Of a stretch of DNA of 64,000 bases, positions 21,312 to 33,900 are shown piece by piece. Each line of letters begins with the position of its first letter. The stretch's first letter is position 1. The notes below the pieces were generated by a model that was given only the letters and a program-made list of their open reading frames with translations, did not search any database and was not told the DNA's origin. Source of the DNA: Holacanthus passer (lineage: Eukaryota; Chordata; Actinopteri; Pomacanthidae). Made by a program: the position numbers and the translations under genes. The DNA lies in contig JAFREQ010000063.1 in the NCBI GenBank assembly GCA_025331565.1, positions 2,598,501 through 2,662,500 on the forward strand, read 5' to 3'.

Positions 21312-23918
21312 CAGTGAGTCAGCCTGCACGCTACCAGGAGCCTAAACCATTCATACACTGACCAGTACCACAACAAAAACTGTACTGCACATGATGAGTT
21401 ACTTCGTGACTGTGCCATGGTACGTTATTTGTAGTGTGTCATGTACCATCACAGTAACATGACTTTCCAAAGCGTGTCTGCCCCTTCGATGTGATTTAAA
21501 GACAGTGGCAGTGGCGGAGCTGTGTCAAAAAGCACAAAGAGGACAAACACAAAATTTGTGATTCCCTTCACGTTTAATTCCCTTCACCACCCTGGGACTT
21601 AAGAGTCTATTTGCTCTGAAGTATTCCAGTCAAGTTAATTAGTTTCAAACATTTTTCATCTTTTTCTTCTCCTTCTTTTGTTACTCAAGGGACACAAAGT
21701 CTTTTATAAAATATGTCAGTGTAACTTACTGGTAATATCAATCATGATCGCTCCCCCACCACCACATTCCCCGCTCACAACAACAACACACACACATGCG
21801 CGGCATCAGCCAACATTACACTATTTTTCCATGACATATGTTGCATTTGATATTCATAACCACAAATAAGATCAATATGTGAATACAGAGATGACAGCAT
21901 TCATCTACAGTGTGGTGGTCTCACAATGGAGCGGGGGCACTGAGAGGATACGACTCACTGAGGAGATGCACGCTCTGCATCGTGGCCCCGATATCCACGT
22001 CAACTGCAATTAGGCCAATAGACGGGTATATATCCTAATTTTTTAAACGATGGGTCAGGATTCAGGACCTGAAATAGCTGGCAGGCCCTGCTGCTCCAGC
22101 ATCCCGACATGTCAAGAGCACTAGTTTTAATTAGTCTGGGTCCCAGGGTGACAGACTACATTTATCACTTGGGTCCCAAGCCTAAAATTTTGAAGCACCC
22201 CTCCTCTATGGGAAGCTAAAGTCAATGCAATGTCAAGTGTAGCCTCGCTGTGGTAGTCCTGCTACAAACTGCAGTGCATTTTTCAAAGTTTCACTTTGGT
22301 GATAGATGAAATCAGATCTTTTATTTATGTTTTTACAAATAGTAGTGATTACTACTTTACCGCCTACATGCTAATGCTCACTAAAGTAGCTGTAGGCTGT
22401 AATCAATTCAACATTAGGATTTACATAAATGTTATTGACCTGGGAAATAAAGCTGTGTCTTTGCCGCCAAAGATTTATATTTCCTACTGAGCGATTTTGC
22501 AATGATTGGCTTCTAAAACTGCTGGAATGGTTTCGACTTTTTGTATAAAATGAAACGAGGTGAATTTGAATTTTTATTTTTTTGACCTTTATTTAACAAG
22601 GAGTCTTCAGAGATTGAACTTCTACACTCAAATCAACATGCAATCAGCGTTCACAGAAGGAGGACGAGTAAGGAAAAGAGAAAATCCATTCATAACACCC
22701 ATTTATATAATTCTTGTTTTGTGAATAGCATCAAGGGACGACAGCTTACATTTTGTCTGTATTGAGAATGATGAATAAATTAACCTTGTGCCTATGATTG
22801 TAAGACATTTACGTGTTTCTCTACAGAAGCATAATTCCAGATTAAATTTAGTCTCAAAGACGACTTAATTAGGGAAAGATCATGGTTATGGAGGAATCAC
22901 AGCAAATAGCCAATAGCCAGTAAGTTGTCTGATGTCTCTCTGAACAAAGCCGAACAAAGCACACCCCACAACACACCTTCAAAATGTGCACAGAGGAAAA
23001 ATCAGTCAATAATAGTGACTCCGAGTTTGAGGCTATTTGTGGGAAAAATGGGACTAGAAACCTGAACTATCCCTGAGTTAAAGCATGAAACTGAGCAGAG
23101 ATTGAGCTGCCTCCTAACTGTTCATCAGTCAACTTTTGAAGGAACTCGCTGAAGACTGACTCTGTGCTCAGCGATTTACCCTCTGCAATACCCTGATATA
23201 CACACCTCATTGTCTCACGCCCCTGAACAGGTTTGTAATGATCTATAACAAGCTTCTTTCATGCCTGTCTCATTCTGCTCGCAGTAAGCATGATATCCAC
23301 AGACACTTTACAGAGTGGGTTAATCCTTTCGTGTTGACACTCCCCCAGCACTCCGGCTGAAAGAGCTACCTGTTGTCTGTGTGTTTCCCAATTATAGTTT
23401 TCTCCTGAGTAAGCATGCATTAGGTGACTCATCAGGAACGGCTGTCTGCCAGAGCTGGCTGGAGCGCAGTGTATTATTTCAGCATCAGTGTATATTTCAG
23501 GCTGAGCGAGAGGAGGGGAGCGAGGCCATAAACTTAATGGGTTAGTTCACTCAATAAAGCGGCGACTTGTATGACTTGGAAGCCGCCCAAAATATAACAT
23601 ACTCAGGAGTGCCGCTGGTGGTTTTTCTGGGGGGAATTTGAGAGGAGGTGAAAGTGCGTTTTTATGTGTGCTTACTTGTGTCTTTCGAGGACTGAGTCAT
23701 GGGGCAAGAAGATGTCTGGGGAGAGAATGTTTTAGGGGCCACACCGACTGGTTGAGATGACTTGGAGCTTGGTTAGAACGTGTGTCTGAGAAAATACTGT
23801 GTTGTTAGGTCCACAGTGGTTGTGTGTGTGCGTGCAAGTTTAGTTTGCAGGGGGGAGATTCAGAGTGAGACAGCATCATGTTCCTGGGTTAAGTGAGTTT
23901 GTTTATTGTTTCCACCAC
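21312..23918. other. gene-free stretch with a possible conserved block at about 23150-23580
   Basis: No exon seen. From about 23150 to 23580 the sequence has low repetitiveness and motif-rich runs such as CATGCATTAGGTGACTCATCAGG at about 23415 (containing an AP-1 site TGACTCA) and CCATAAACTTAATGGG (CDX/HOX-like). These make an enhancer plausible but unproven. Confidence 0.45.
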
Positions 23919-24256
23919 AGGAACTTTCTGGGAACTTTTGGAGGAACTCATTTCCATCGCAAGGACCAGGGTCTAAATGAAGCCCCTATAAAGTCCCTGT
24001 TCTCAGGTATTTTCCACAAGTACAAGAATTTTGGGGGTGGGGCTCACAGTGATGAAAATTTTGAGTGGTCAACTACTCATTTCACTACGACAGTTTTTAT
24101 TTCAGGCACTATTTTTAAAATCTGCAGCTGCAAACCAGGTTGATTTTTGTACCGTTGCTTTCAAAAATTTTGCTTTCAATAATTTGCATACTTAAAAGTG
24201 GAAATGAAGGAGCCATTTAGTTCCTTGAAAAGTAGTTCTTAGGACTTAAGGTTCCG
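23919..24256. mobile_element. possible non-autonomous DNA transposon remnant
   Basis: The left edge reads ACAGGAACTTTCTGGGAAC. The reverse complement of the right edge reads CACGGAACCTTAAGTCC followed by TAAGAAC. Together they give imperfect GGAAC(C/T)TT inverted ends about 340 bp apart. GGGGGTGGGGC and GGACCAGGGTCTAAATG inside resemble fish Harbinger/hAT-like short elements I have seen, but the family is not certain. Confidence 0.35.
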
Positions 24257-25624
24257 TGTACTTTGAGCGGAAATGTGGCTCATGTCTCCGTTCTCCACAG
24301 TGTCTTAGTAAAACACTTGATCCAGAGAATTGGGGTCTGCAGCCTGTTGGGAAAAAGTTTTGTAACCACTTATATAGTAAACTGACACTGCGTGGAAATA
24401 GAATTACAATGTTCAGAGCTCCATGGAAAACAGGATGAAGCCAAAACATGTGTGAGATGTTTAACAGGCAGAGAGGGAAAATGTTAAAAACCAACAGCAT
24501 TTTTCAATTTAGTAATTCTTAAAAGGAAGCCAACAGAAACACTGTCTGACTGATTCATCCTAAAGTGCTTTCATTTCCCTCGATTTGAAATTTAAATCAG
24601 AATTTGTTGTCAAACTAGAGAAACCTGAAATGATTCTTTTGTGTGTGAGCGACAAAAAATTATGCTTAGATGCTTAAATCCACAGCAAGAAGGTTCTGAT
24701 CGTCACCCTCTGCTTGTTGTTTCGGCCTCCAGTTTAGTTCATTAGATTTTTGAGTCACTTTGTTTTATGTCCACACAGTAAATCAAAACGGTGTTCAGTA
24801 TATTTCTAAAGGTAAGAGTCCTTTCATCAGTTATAATCAATGCTCTCAATCTTCAGTGAACCTGGTTACACATTAAAGAAACTCCTGTCTGGATCTGCAC
24901 AGACATTATTTCATCTCTACATGTTTGACGGTTGTTCCAACACGCTCAGTCTTTCTTTAGCTGCTTCACCACGTCACAGCTGCCGTGAAACAAAATTTCA
25001 GCTCTTATATGTAAGACATTTTATACAAAGATGCAGTGTTTGCAAGCCTAATTTTAACATAATGAAATTACTTATTAGTTACTTATGCTATGTATGTGTG
25101 TGTCTAATTTAATCATTTGCATACCTATTAAACAGAATGCAACCTTTTTAAAATGCTGCATTAATGATAACAATGAAAAACAAGAAATGCATAATTTTCC
25201 CTTTTTTAAAATGATCTTCTCAAACAAGTACTTGTGGAAACTTCTCTTTGTGGTCATTTTAGTTTCCATTCTGCCAGTTTAAAATATAAATAAGTCTTGA
25301 CTGACCTGAAATTGTTTTTGTTAATAGTTAATTTTTTTTAAAAAAATTTAAAGTGATAAAGTGAAGGAAGTGATTCAGTTTGAGTTTACAGCAAATCAAT
25401 CAAGTCCCTTATTCTCTTCCTCCTCAATTTATCTGGCTGTTATGGTCTTAAGACATTTTGACAGTCATTTCCGCTTAAATCAGTTTCTGACTCTGCTGTG
25501 GAAACAAGCAGTGAGCTGGTCTGTCTGTCTGTCCGTCTGTCTGACTTCATGTTGCCTTCCTCTGGAATCCCTCTGCATATCAATGACTTCATGTCAAAAA
25601 AGCCCAAATCCCCAGCTCTTCTCT

Positions 25625-25630
<6 letters not shown>

Positions 25631-25656
<26 letters not shown>
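25631..25656. repeat. (GT)13 microsatellite
   Basis: Perfect GT run, 70 bp left of a longer one. Confidence 0.95.
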
Positions 25657-25722
25657 ATGAATGAGAGAGTTACAAGGAAACAAGGATCTTGTGCATATAT
25701 CTGTGTAGAGAGAATGGAAGAA

Positions 25723-25725
<3 letters not shown>

Positions 25726-25771
<46 letters not shown>
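25726..25771. repeat. (TG)23 microsatellite
   Basis: Perfect TG run of 46 bp. Confidence 0.95.
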
Positions 25772-25772
<1 letters not shown>

Positions 25773-26744
25773 ATATCCATGAGCCTGAATGACTGTCCAT
25801 AAGCCTCTTTACACAGACTGGAGGTTAAAAGTCCAGTGTTCCTCTCTGATCATATTCCTGGCAGACTGGTCGAGTGCAGAGACAGAGATACTGTATGTTG
25901 TTTGAGTGAGTAGAAGGCAGAAAAATGAAAGTGTGTGTGTGTGAGCTGCAGACATTTCACCACCACACTACCTGCTCTGTGAATTTTATATCTCCTGGCA
26001 GAGCAAGAAACACAGGACGATCAAGCTGGAGGGAGAAGCAGGAGACTGAGGAGCCTAAAGCTGTGTTAGCCCGTCTGCAGTCTCCTGTTAGTCAAGCTCA
26101 GCAGCTAAAGGCAGTGAGGGGCCACTGCTTCAATTTTAATGGACCTCAACATACACATAGGCCTTTTTCAATAGGAGACATGTCAAAGTAAAGAAAGCAC
26201 AGGTGCAATTAATAGCATTAATGTGTTGTGTTTAGTATAATATCTTACAAAAAGCAACTTACTGTATTGTATTTATTTAATTTTATTTGTTTTTTGTCAT
26301 CTATCTTTTTGTTTTGATAATTAAGAGAAATATGATTTTATTGTTGCTCCACAACTGTAAACAAGTGGTTATTTTAACCCAAACCATGACAATACACAAG
26401 ACATGTATGGCACCGGATTTAACTTAAAACTCATGAACAGTCCCTTAAAGGTGGAGGCCACCAGCATGTGACCTACGAAAAAGTGATAACACTCTTTACC
26501 ATAACATATAACTAAGTGTTTGCATGTTTGGTTATAAAACTGAACTACTTTTTTAAGTTTGTATGTACAGGGCAAAATTGGTTCTAGTCAGCCACAGTCA
26601 GAGCTAAAGTCATGTCCTTATAATAATTTTGCCATGAGACCAGGCTTGTTGTGCCTTATACATTTTCTCAGTAGTGTATAATCACCTGAACCTAAAAATC
26701 ACTGTGTTTTTGTTTGCTTAATTTTCTGAATTTTTGATCTGAAA

Positions 26745-26792
26745 CCTCACCTCAAGATGCATCTAAATCCTACACACTGGACATTTTTAATT
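26745..26792 (+). repeat. terminal fragment of a teleost repeat ending CCTACACACTGGAC
   Basis: The text AGATGCATCTAAATCC then TACACACTGGACATTT closely matches the right end of a widespread fish element whose left end is its complement (TCCAGTGTGTAGGA). Only this end is recognisable. Confidence 0.45.
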
Positions 26793-27079
26793 TAAATGTA
26801 GTAGTACTGAAGTGCTGAACATACAAAATAAACAGGTAAAAGTGGAATTATTTGTCATTGCGTTTACATTCAGATTTTGAGAAGTTTTGCCTTTTCAGTT
26901 CTGCTTCATGATTAATGCTCCCTAATACTCTCCTGTGTTATATATTTTATGTTGATGTATTAATATGATGAAATAACATGTTACAGCTTTGATTCATTTA
27001 ATCTAACTGACTACAACCAACAAACAGTAAGAAGCATCTGTGCAGGAAGTATTTCAGGTCAGCTGTAGTTCTCAGATAC

Positions 27080-27185
27080 ACCGCTGTGTGTCGCTGTTTC
27101 CAACACGCCAACCTGTAAAACAACTTCCGGGATCCTCTCTAGACACAGGAAGTTGGCTTCGTTGACTCGGTAGGAGAAAAGCAAG
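27080..27185 (+). promoter_or_regulatory. cdkn2aipnl: TATA-less promoter and 5' UTR of cdkn2aipnl
   Basis: There are two ETS-type sites in opposite orientation: ACTTCCGG at 27123-27130 and CAGGAAGT at 27147-27154. They lie 30-60 bp upstream of the ATG with no TATA box, a common layout for housekeeping genes. The transcription start probably lies between about 27100 and 27150. Motif assignment is by eye. Confidence 0.5.
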
Positions 27186-27775
27186 ATGTCTGCCCTGGAC
27201 GTGGAGGATTTTATCCAGCAGAACCGAGCCGTGGCCGAGCAGGTGGAGACGTTTCGAGGTTACTGGGAGAGTGAGAAACACTGGGAGGCCCGGAGGGAGT
27301 TCATCCTCCGGAACATCGGAGACTTCCAGCTGCCGCAGCTCGACCAGCTGCTCTCTCTGTCCATGGTCTGGGCCAACAACGTCTTCCTGGGCTGCCGGTA
27401 CGTAAACACAGCGTGGTGCGTTCATGGCCAGTTTAGAATAATGCGTTGATTTATTCCCTGAACTGGGGCAAAATCTCCTTCAACCCTGTTTCATAAATGT
27501 AGTTGAAGTCTTGTCTTGGCTTTAAATTATCAGGTTAGACTGTTGCATAGATATTAAGACTGACTTAATATGATGTAGGATGTAGGAAATTTAGCCACTT
27601 CTCTTCAGGCTGAGTTAAACCTGATGTGAGGAAATTGATTGAACATTAGTTAACAGGCACAAAGACTCTGGTGCATTACTTATTATTATTATAGATCATT
27701 AGAACAGATTATTATATTGATTTGATTACAAAAGGATATAGATTTTGGAAAGATCCCTCAGAAGAGAGGGTCCGT

Positions 27776-27806
<31 letters not shown>

Positions 27807-28233
27807 TACTTATTAATCATTATTCTGATGATTTAATAAGTAATTACTCAATTAAAACTTCAGCAATGAGCAGTTGTGCACAATCACATGAAGCTCTTCA
27901 AATAAAATGATTAAAAGAAATGTAGAACTGCAGTCTCAGTAAATTCAGGTTAAAACTTCCAAACTCAATGAAATGATGTGAATGATGAAAAATAATTGTG
28001 GGTCTTTATACTGACAAAATATTTCTCTTCACTAGGTACAGCACAGAGCTCCTGGAGAAAGTGAAGGAAATGGCTGAAGGCATCGTGGTGGAGGATGCAC
28101 CAGTCTTCAAGACGAGAGATGAGATTATTAAGAAGCAACAGGTACATCTATGGAGACACACACACACACATTCACAGACATATTCACAGAGAAAGTAGTT
28201 CATGTTTTTCTTCTTCCATCACAGGGTCGATGA
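27186..28233 (+). CDS. cdkn2aipnl: CDKN2AIP N-terminal-like protein (XTBD domain, XRN2-binding), 3 exons, 108 aa
   Basis: Coding exons are 27186-27397, 28036-28141 and 28225-28233; introns are 638 and 83 bp with GT-AG ends, and the joins keep frame (Arg71 is split CG/G). The product is 108 residues, close to the 116 of human CDKN2AIPNL. Nearly all of it is the XTBD fold. Hallmarks are SEKHWEARREFILRN (about 36-50), LDQLLSLSMVWANNVFLGC (about 55-70) and VEDAPVFKTRDEIIKK (about 92-105). XTBD proteins (CDKN2AIP/CARF, NKRF, PAXT-1) dock onto the nuclear 5'-3' exoribonuclease XRN2, so a role in XRN2-linked RNA metabolism is expected (family knowledge). The start is the first ATG after the ETS-rich promoter (AAGATGTCT). 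The last exon contributes only Gly-Arg and the TGA stop. It is tail to tail with ube2b, as in human 5q31. Confidence 0.95.
27398..28035 (+). other. cdkn2aipnl: cdkn2aipnl intron 1
   Basis: Donor GTACGT at 27398 and acceptor CACTAG ending at 28035. It carries a (TAGA)7 microsatellite at 27777-27805 and is otherwise AT-rich. Confidence 0.9.
27777..27805 (+). repeat. (TAGA)7 microsatellite
   Basis: Perfect tetranucleotide run inside cdkn2aipnl intron 1. Confidence 0.95.
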
Positions 28234-28601
28234 CCGGCTCAGATGTATCATCCCCTCTGGTTGTGTCGGATCAAGACTGAAGACTGATGGGACTCATGTT
28301 CACACAGGCTGTGCTTGTAACAAGTTTCACCACATTTCACATGGTTTTACAATTTTGTGCTGTTTATTATGGATGTGATGAGAGTGTAAACATCAAAACT
28401 CTTTTTTTCAAAGTGGAAAGACTGTGTTACTCAGACTTTTAGGAGCCTGTGCCTTTAATTGTACAGAGACAAAGATGTTTTGTCAGTGTTTTTACACTGT
28501 TGTTTTTTTGTTTTTTGTGAACTCATTTTTTTAGTAGTTTTTAAAAAAAAAAATGAATCCACATGAAAGAAGACACTGGATCTTGTTCCTATCTGAAGCA
28601 C

Positions 28602-28607
28602 AATAAA
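28602..28607 (+). terminator. cdkn2aipnl: AATAAA poly(A) signal of cdkn2aipnl
   Basis: Canonical AATAAA 369 nt after the stop codon, followed by a GTGTTTTCTTCT then TTGTTTTTTTG (GU/U-rich) stretch. This gives a 3' UTR of about 390 nt. Confidence 0.7.
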
Positions 28608-28639
28608 GGATGTGTTTTCTTCTAATGGGATTGTTTTTT

Positions 28640-29195
28640 TGTTTTCCTTCAGACTGATGTAAAGATGGATCATAGTAATTCTGTGCAGCCACACAAGTTT
28701 AAAGCAAATGGTAACTGAAGGGGAAAACTAGGATATTGGTTCAAAAGAGGGAGAAATAAATGAAGTTGCACTACCTCAAAGCTATGTAACACAATTTCCA
28801 GCTGTCTGATTAATGACTGTGACAAAAGTGGAACAAAACACTTGTCATTTTCTCGCTTGAAGGTTGTTCTGCATCATATTTAGTCTTCACCTGCTGGCAG
28901 AATTTGTTTCCTTCATAAAAGGACAATATTACTACTTCAGAGCACAAAACCAACCTTGATCATAAACAGAGAGAAAATTGTATTTCCTCTGATTTCTGAA
29001 GGGAATGATTTTGGGACTGTACTATATTTCTGGAAGCAGTAATGTGACGATGAAACCCCACAAAGGAGGAAAATAAATATTACAAGTTGGTTTAACAATA
29101 AATCACAAGCAGAACTTTTGCCTCCAATTACTCAATCTCAAATGTTACAACATAATGAATGATGCTGAAAAAAAAACTGTCTCAAAGTCTGAAAA
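28640..29195. other. short intergenic gap between convergent cdkn2aipnl and ube2b
   Basis: About 0.6 kb between the two facing poly(A) signals. No gene or repeat recognised. Confidence 0.6.
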
Positions 29196-29201
29196 ATGTG
29201 T

Positions 29202-29207
29202 TTTATT
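29202..29207 (-). terminator. ube2b: candidate distal poly(A) signal of ube2b
   Basis: Forward TTTATT (AATAAA on the - strand), 1.74 kb beyond the ube2b stop. Other reverse AATAAA motifs lie at about 29650 and 30798, so the 3' UTR could be much shorter or have alternative ends. Confidence 0.4.
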
Positions 29208-30946
29208 ATGTTTATACAGCATATTGTTATAAGTATACATTTTTTTTGTTTAATTCACAAAATTTTATAACATATCCCTTCTGCTTTTTAGGTGAAATAA
29301 GTCACTAGCCACATATGACCTTTTACTGTCTCAGAAAAGTGGAACTTGTTTTATGATGACCGTCTTCAATGGATTATTTAGCTGGAGCTGGGCAGGGTTA
29401 AGTCGTGAATTTATGCTCAAGTGGTCTTTTAACTGGGTATCACATACAAATAAAATAGGAGACAGATGCAGGCATGAAAACAACTTAAGCCTTTGGGGAA
29501 ACAGTTGATGTCACACTGTTGAAACAGGGTTCAAACTGCATGCGAGCGTCTTCCCAGCAGCAGTCTGCCCTCTTTCAACTAACTGCTCTAATCTCGCACA
29601 AAAACAGTATTTGCACTGGGCTGCACTGCTTTCATCCTCTGCTCAGTTGTTGATTTATTTGTCAGCTGTGCCATTTTAAGAGAAGGATCAAAACCACTGA
29701 CACTTCATTTAAGCTCACACACGTCACAGACAACAAAGCATTATAAAGTGATTTAGTAATAAAACCATTCCAAACTCACTTTTAAACCAAGTTCTGCATT
29801 TATCTTCTATTTTCTGGGTTAAATTATCAACCGTGACAACTAATAAAGGAGTATTATAGAAAGTGAGCAGAATAGAACAGAAGTAGAAGCACATTGCACT
29901 CTTCTGTGGTCATATTCACATGTCCTGTCCTGGTTTCTACTTGCTACCTCCATCCCCCATTAGCCATGAATGAACCATAATGAAAACGATATAGCACCAC
30001 CATTCAAGACAATCTTTAAGTACAAGCACTGCTGAATTCCTGTGCTCTACAGACACTTACACTTAACAAGGGACAAAGACTGACTCTCTTAGCTGACTTC
30101 AGGAAAACAAAATGCTGCTTGAAATGAGTACAGTATTTCCTTGCTTCAGCCAGGATTCCCACAGTCACAATCCAAGTTTATCCTGTCCCATCCTGGTGTT
30201 AATATTTACTTTCTCATAACACTCCCTCTCCAACATCATCTTCTACCTTGGAGCAGAAATGATTAAAATAAAAGCTCAGAGCTGCCTAGCCAGGGAGTCA
30301 TGATTCATCAGTGCAACGGAGACTTGGCGCTGTTGCAGCCTGTGACGTCTGTGAGCCCAAACCTACAGTGTCTCTTAAAATAACAGAGATTCTTTATCAG
30401 CTGCATCTGTGGCTGACTTGAAGAATAGCGACAATAGCGACTCTGAAAGTCGCTTTCTCGGTTGTTATTCTTCCATGACATTCAATTCAATAAGCTGATT
30501 TGGTCATCAACCTGCCCTTTCCAAACAGCCAAGTTGTGTGCACACCAGCAGACATTACAAAAAAGAGGAAAATTTCCAAAGGAAAAAAAAATCTGTAAAA
30601 CTCAAACACTAACAGCATCAATCCAACCGAACAACAAAGATATATTACAAATTCTGTTAGCAATAACTTATTTCACATCATGCAATAAAAAAAAGTAAAA
30701 TTAAGGACAAGAAACACAAATATAAGATTGATTTCCCCTCCCTCATTTTCCTCAAACATATTGGCAAGCAAGTGAATGTCCATTCTGGTTTGGTTGTTTT
30801 ATTCTTCCTTTTTTTCAGGGTGGCACTTGAGTTCTTCTGATATAGTTGCTGTTTTTTTTCTTGATGAGGTAAAAATGAAAGACTGAAGTACTGGGATGAT
30901 GAAGAGAGGGTGATGGAGAGGAAGGAGTAGAGAGCGTGAGAGAAGC
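29208..30946 (-). other. ube2b: probable 3' UTR / downstream region of ube2b
   Basis: No other gene is visible between the ube2b stop and the cdkn2aipnl end. The region is AT-rich with several U-rich runs in the sense strand. Long 3' UTRs are usual for UBE2B in vertebrates, but the exact end here is inference. Confidence 0.45.
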
Positions 30947-33900
30947 TCAGACGTCCACCCAGCTCTGCTCCACGATGGCCGTCACCCTCTTCTCGTACTC
31001 CCTCTTGTTTTCCTGATAGAGCTGTGCGGCCTGGCTGTTGGCTGGGCTGTTGGGGTTTGGCTCGTCCAGCAAAGACTGTGGGAAGAGTCAGAAAAGTGAT
31101 GAAAAATCCACGTCCAAATTCTCTAAATAGGGTGGAATATTAAGGAATGCATTTATATGTGATGCAATGCTAAGTTTACAGCAAGATGTTATGAATATAT
31201 TATTCAGTAATACTATTTCACATTTATTTTGATCTCTGACATTTTCCCTCTCTTGGGAAGAGCAAACGTGGGTTGTATTGCAGAATCAACTTGTTTTGAA
31301 TTTATACATAAAAAGGAATAATAAACATCATTTGATTTGATAATTTAACATCCACTGAAATAAGATTCCTGTACTGCAGAAAAAAAATGATCTCAAACCA
31401 ACCTGGATGGAGGTGAGTATGGACGACACATCATATGTGGGGCTCCAGCGGTTCTGAAGGATGTCTAAACATATACTGCCATCTGCGTAAACTGGTGAAC
31501 ACAGAGACAACACATTCGAGCTTCAGACCACGGAGATCAGCATCACAACACCAGGCATTATGTCTCAAGATGAGTGTCTCTATTTTTAGTAAAGACTGAA
31601 TGTACATGATAAATATGCAGCCCAGAGAACTCACAGAATCAAAACTGCAATCAAAACCAAATGGAACACCTTCTGTTTGCAAACCCATCATGTTGGCTGT
31701 ACAAACACAAATACGGGAAATCTACTTCATATAGAGTGTACTGCCAGCCTCACTGATTTAGCCTCTATTATGGTCTGGGAAAGGAGATGAATGGGAGGAA
31801 ACTGCTTGAATGAGGAGGAAAGGAAGACTCGAAGCCTTGATGTAATGGAAGCACAAACTGTTCAAAAACGTCTGAAGTACAAACATTTTGTACTTCATAC
31901 ACCAGTGGAGACATTGGTTATGAATAAAGAGAGGACAGACATTTATTTCTATTTTCTAAGGAATGGTGTGAATCAATGAATATGTGTGAGTTTGTTGGGG
32001 CAGCTGTGCCACTTACCATTTGGGTGAAACATTCTGGAAACAAACCGAACTGTGGGAGGCTTGTTTGGGTACTCCTCTGAAAACTCTATCAGAAGCTTAA
32101 ACGTTCCTGCAGAGAGACAGGGGGGAGGAGGAGGGCGAGAGACAGAGTGAATGACAGAGGGAGAGTGTGAGGGTTGCACACAAGTAATTTTGTGAGGAGA
32201 ATACAGATGTGAAGGATGGAGGGGGTCAGAGAAAGCGAGAGAAACAATTACGTCGCTAAAAATACAGCCGGCTCGAATAGAAAGAGAAGCTAATCTTTCA
32301 CAGAGGCAGAGATGTCGACTCTGCAGGCCAAAAGGAGAATAAAGGAGGGAGATGACCAAGAAGAGAAAACTATAAACCCTGAGTCAGCGCTTCTCTTGCC
32401 TGACCCAATTCATAATTACAAGAAAGCGTATGAGAAAAAAAAAGTACATACAGTATGTGTGTATGAGAGTGTGTGAGTCTATTGTACTACATGTATTTTA
32501 CTGCAGAATTGGATTTTTCTTATCAACTAGACACATCTAATGAAAGTTCAGCTATTAAAATTAAATTCTAAAACTGGGCTCTTGTCACTTGGTACTTCCT
32601 CCCCTACATAGTTCAGCTAAATATCACCAAATGAAAGAAATTTTGTAATTGATTGCTCAGCTGTGCAACTCACCAACAGCTTTTTTTTTTTTTTTTACAA
32701 TTTTTACAACACACTGCCCAGAAGGCTGTAATAGATAAATTGAATGATGCAACGCTACAATAATAAGAATGCAGGAAAAGGTTCAATCAAATCCAGGACT
32801 GGATAAATGTGTTCCCACTGTGCCTGGATGTTATGGACAAGATAAATCAAAATGGAGAACTTACCATCTTCAAACGGTGTTCCCACAGGCCTGCAGAAGG
32901 CAAAGAAAGAGAGAAAAAAAATTAGTTCGAACTTCCAAACATCCCCACTGCTCCCAATGAGGCCTTGGCTTGTAGAAAAACCTAACCATGTATCCTTCAA
33001 GGACTTGCTCTGCACAGACGCTTGAGGCTTTATTTACTCAGCTCTTCACGTTCACACAGTCTGTGTAAAGGGGCCAATTAAATCAGCTGCCTACATGTTT
33101 TACATTTCTGGCAGCTTCCCCTTTGACTTTGAATTAGGTGAGGAACTATTAGCAAGTCTTTTTCTATTTCTATTTTAAACCCAAGTGTGTTGCTGTTGTT
33201 TGTTTCTGTTGCACCTTGTTGAGTTTTCAATTACTTTTGCGCATTTCTTGCAATGTCCTCATGTTCTTGATGCTGTAATATGTTTTGCTTTCACTTTTGA
33301 ATTTTGTACTACTAGTGTGCTTTTTGAAAGCTGAGGAGAGTTTTTTAAAATTGAAAAAAACAAACTCACACTTTTTGTCATTATAAATACTTTTTTTCAT
33401 CCTTCCTCCCTTTACTTGACCCATGAACTCGAGCCCCAACAGTGTCCCCCAGCTGGTTCTTCCAGCAAACACCCGCCGAGTCTCTACATACTGATTTTCC
33501 AGACTGTTCTGTGCCACAATCAGGGCTGTAATCAGAAATATTTAAGTATTGCAAAGGGGTGGGTGGCTCGGAGAACTGTGCATCACAATCACTCTGGCAC
33601 AGTAAAGACAGCAGGGCGGAGTTGGATTTAGAGCATGACTCACCCAAAAATAACAGCGTTCCAAAGCATGATGTTGTTCTCTGATGGTGCTCCACTCACA
33701 CCGGTGGGAGGATCTTCTTGAAGTCTGGATAAGACAGAGAGAAAAAGACATGGTGAGAGAAAAAACAGAGGGAGGCATGGAAAGATGGACAGTCAGAACG
33801 ACACAGAAAAAACACAGCAGAAAGGGACAAGGACAAAGAGAAAAGGGGAGGGGGGAAAGAGGAAAATGAGAACAAAACAAAAGGAAAGATGGGGAGCAAA

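Larger units (their letters stand above)
24257..27080. other. gene-free stretch upstream of cdkn2aipnl
   Basis: AT-rich sequence with two TG microsatellites and a repeat fragment listed separately. No exon could be supported. The small frame at 24256-24438 lacks any recognisable domain and has no splice-site context. Confidence 0.5.

Noticed and set aside
24256..24500. Small frames on both strands
   Set aside because: No domain, no splice sites; the overlapping antisense frame is equally open.
31973..32359. 128-codon - strand frame containing ube2b-like text
   Set aside because: Only the in-frame portion 32106-32017 is real (ube2b exon 4); the rest is flanking intron read through.
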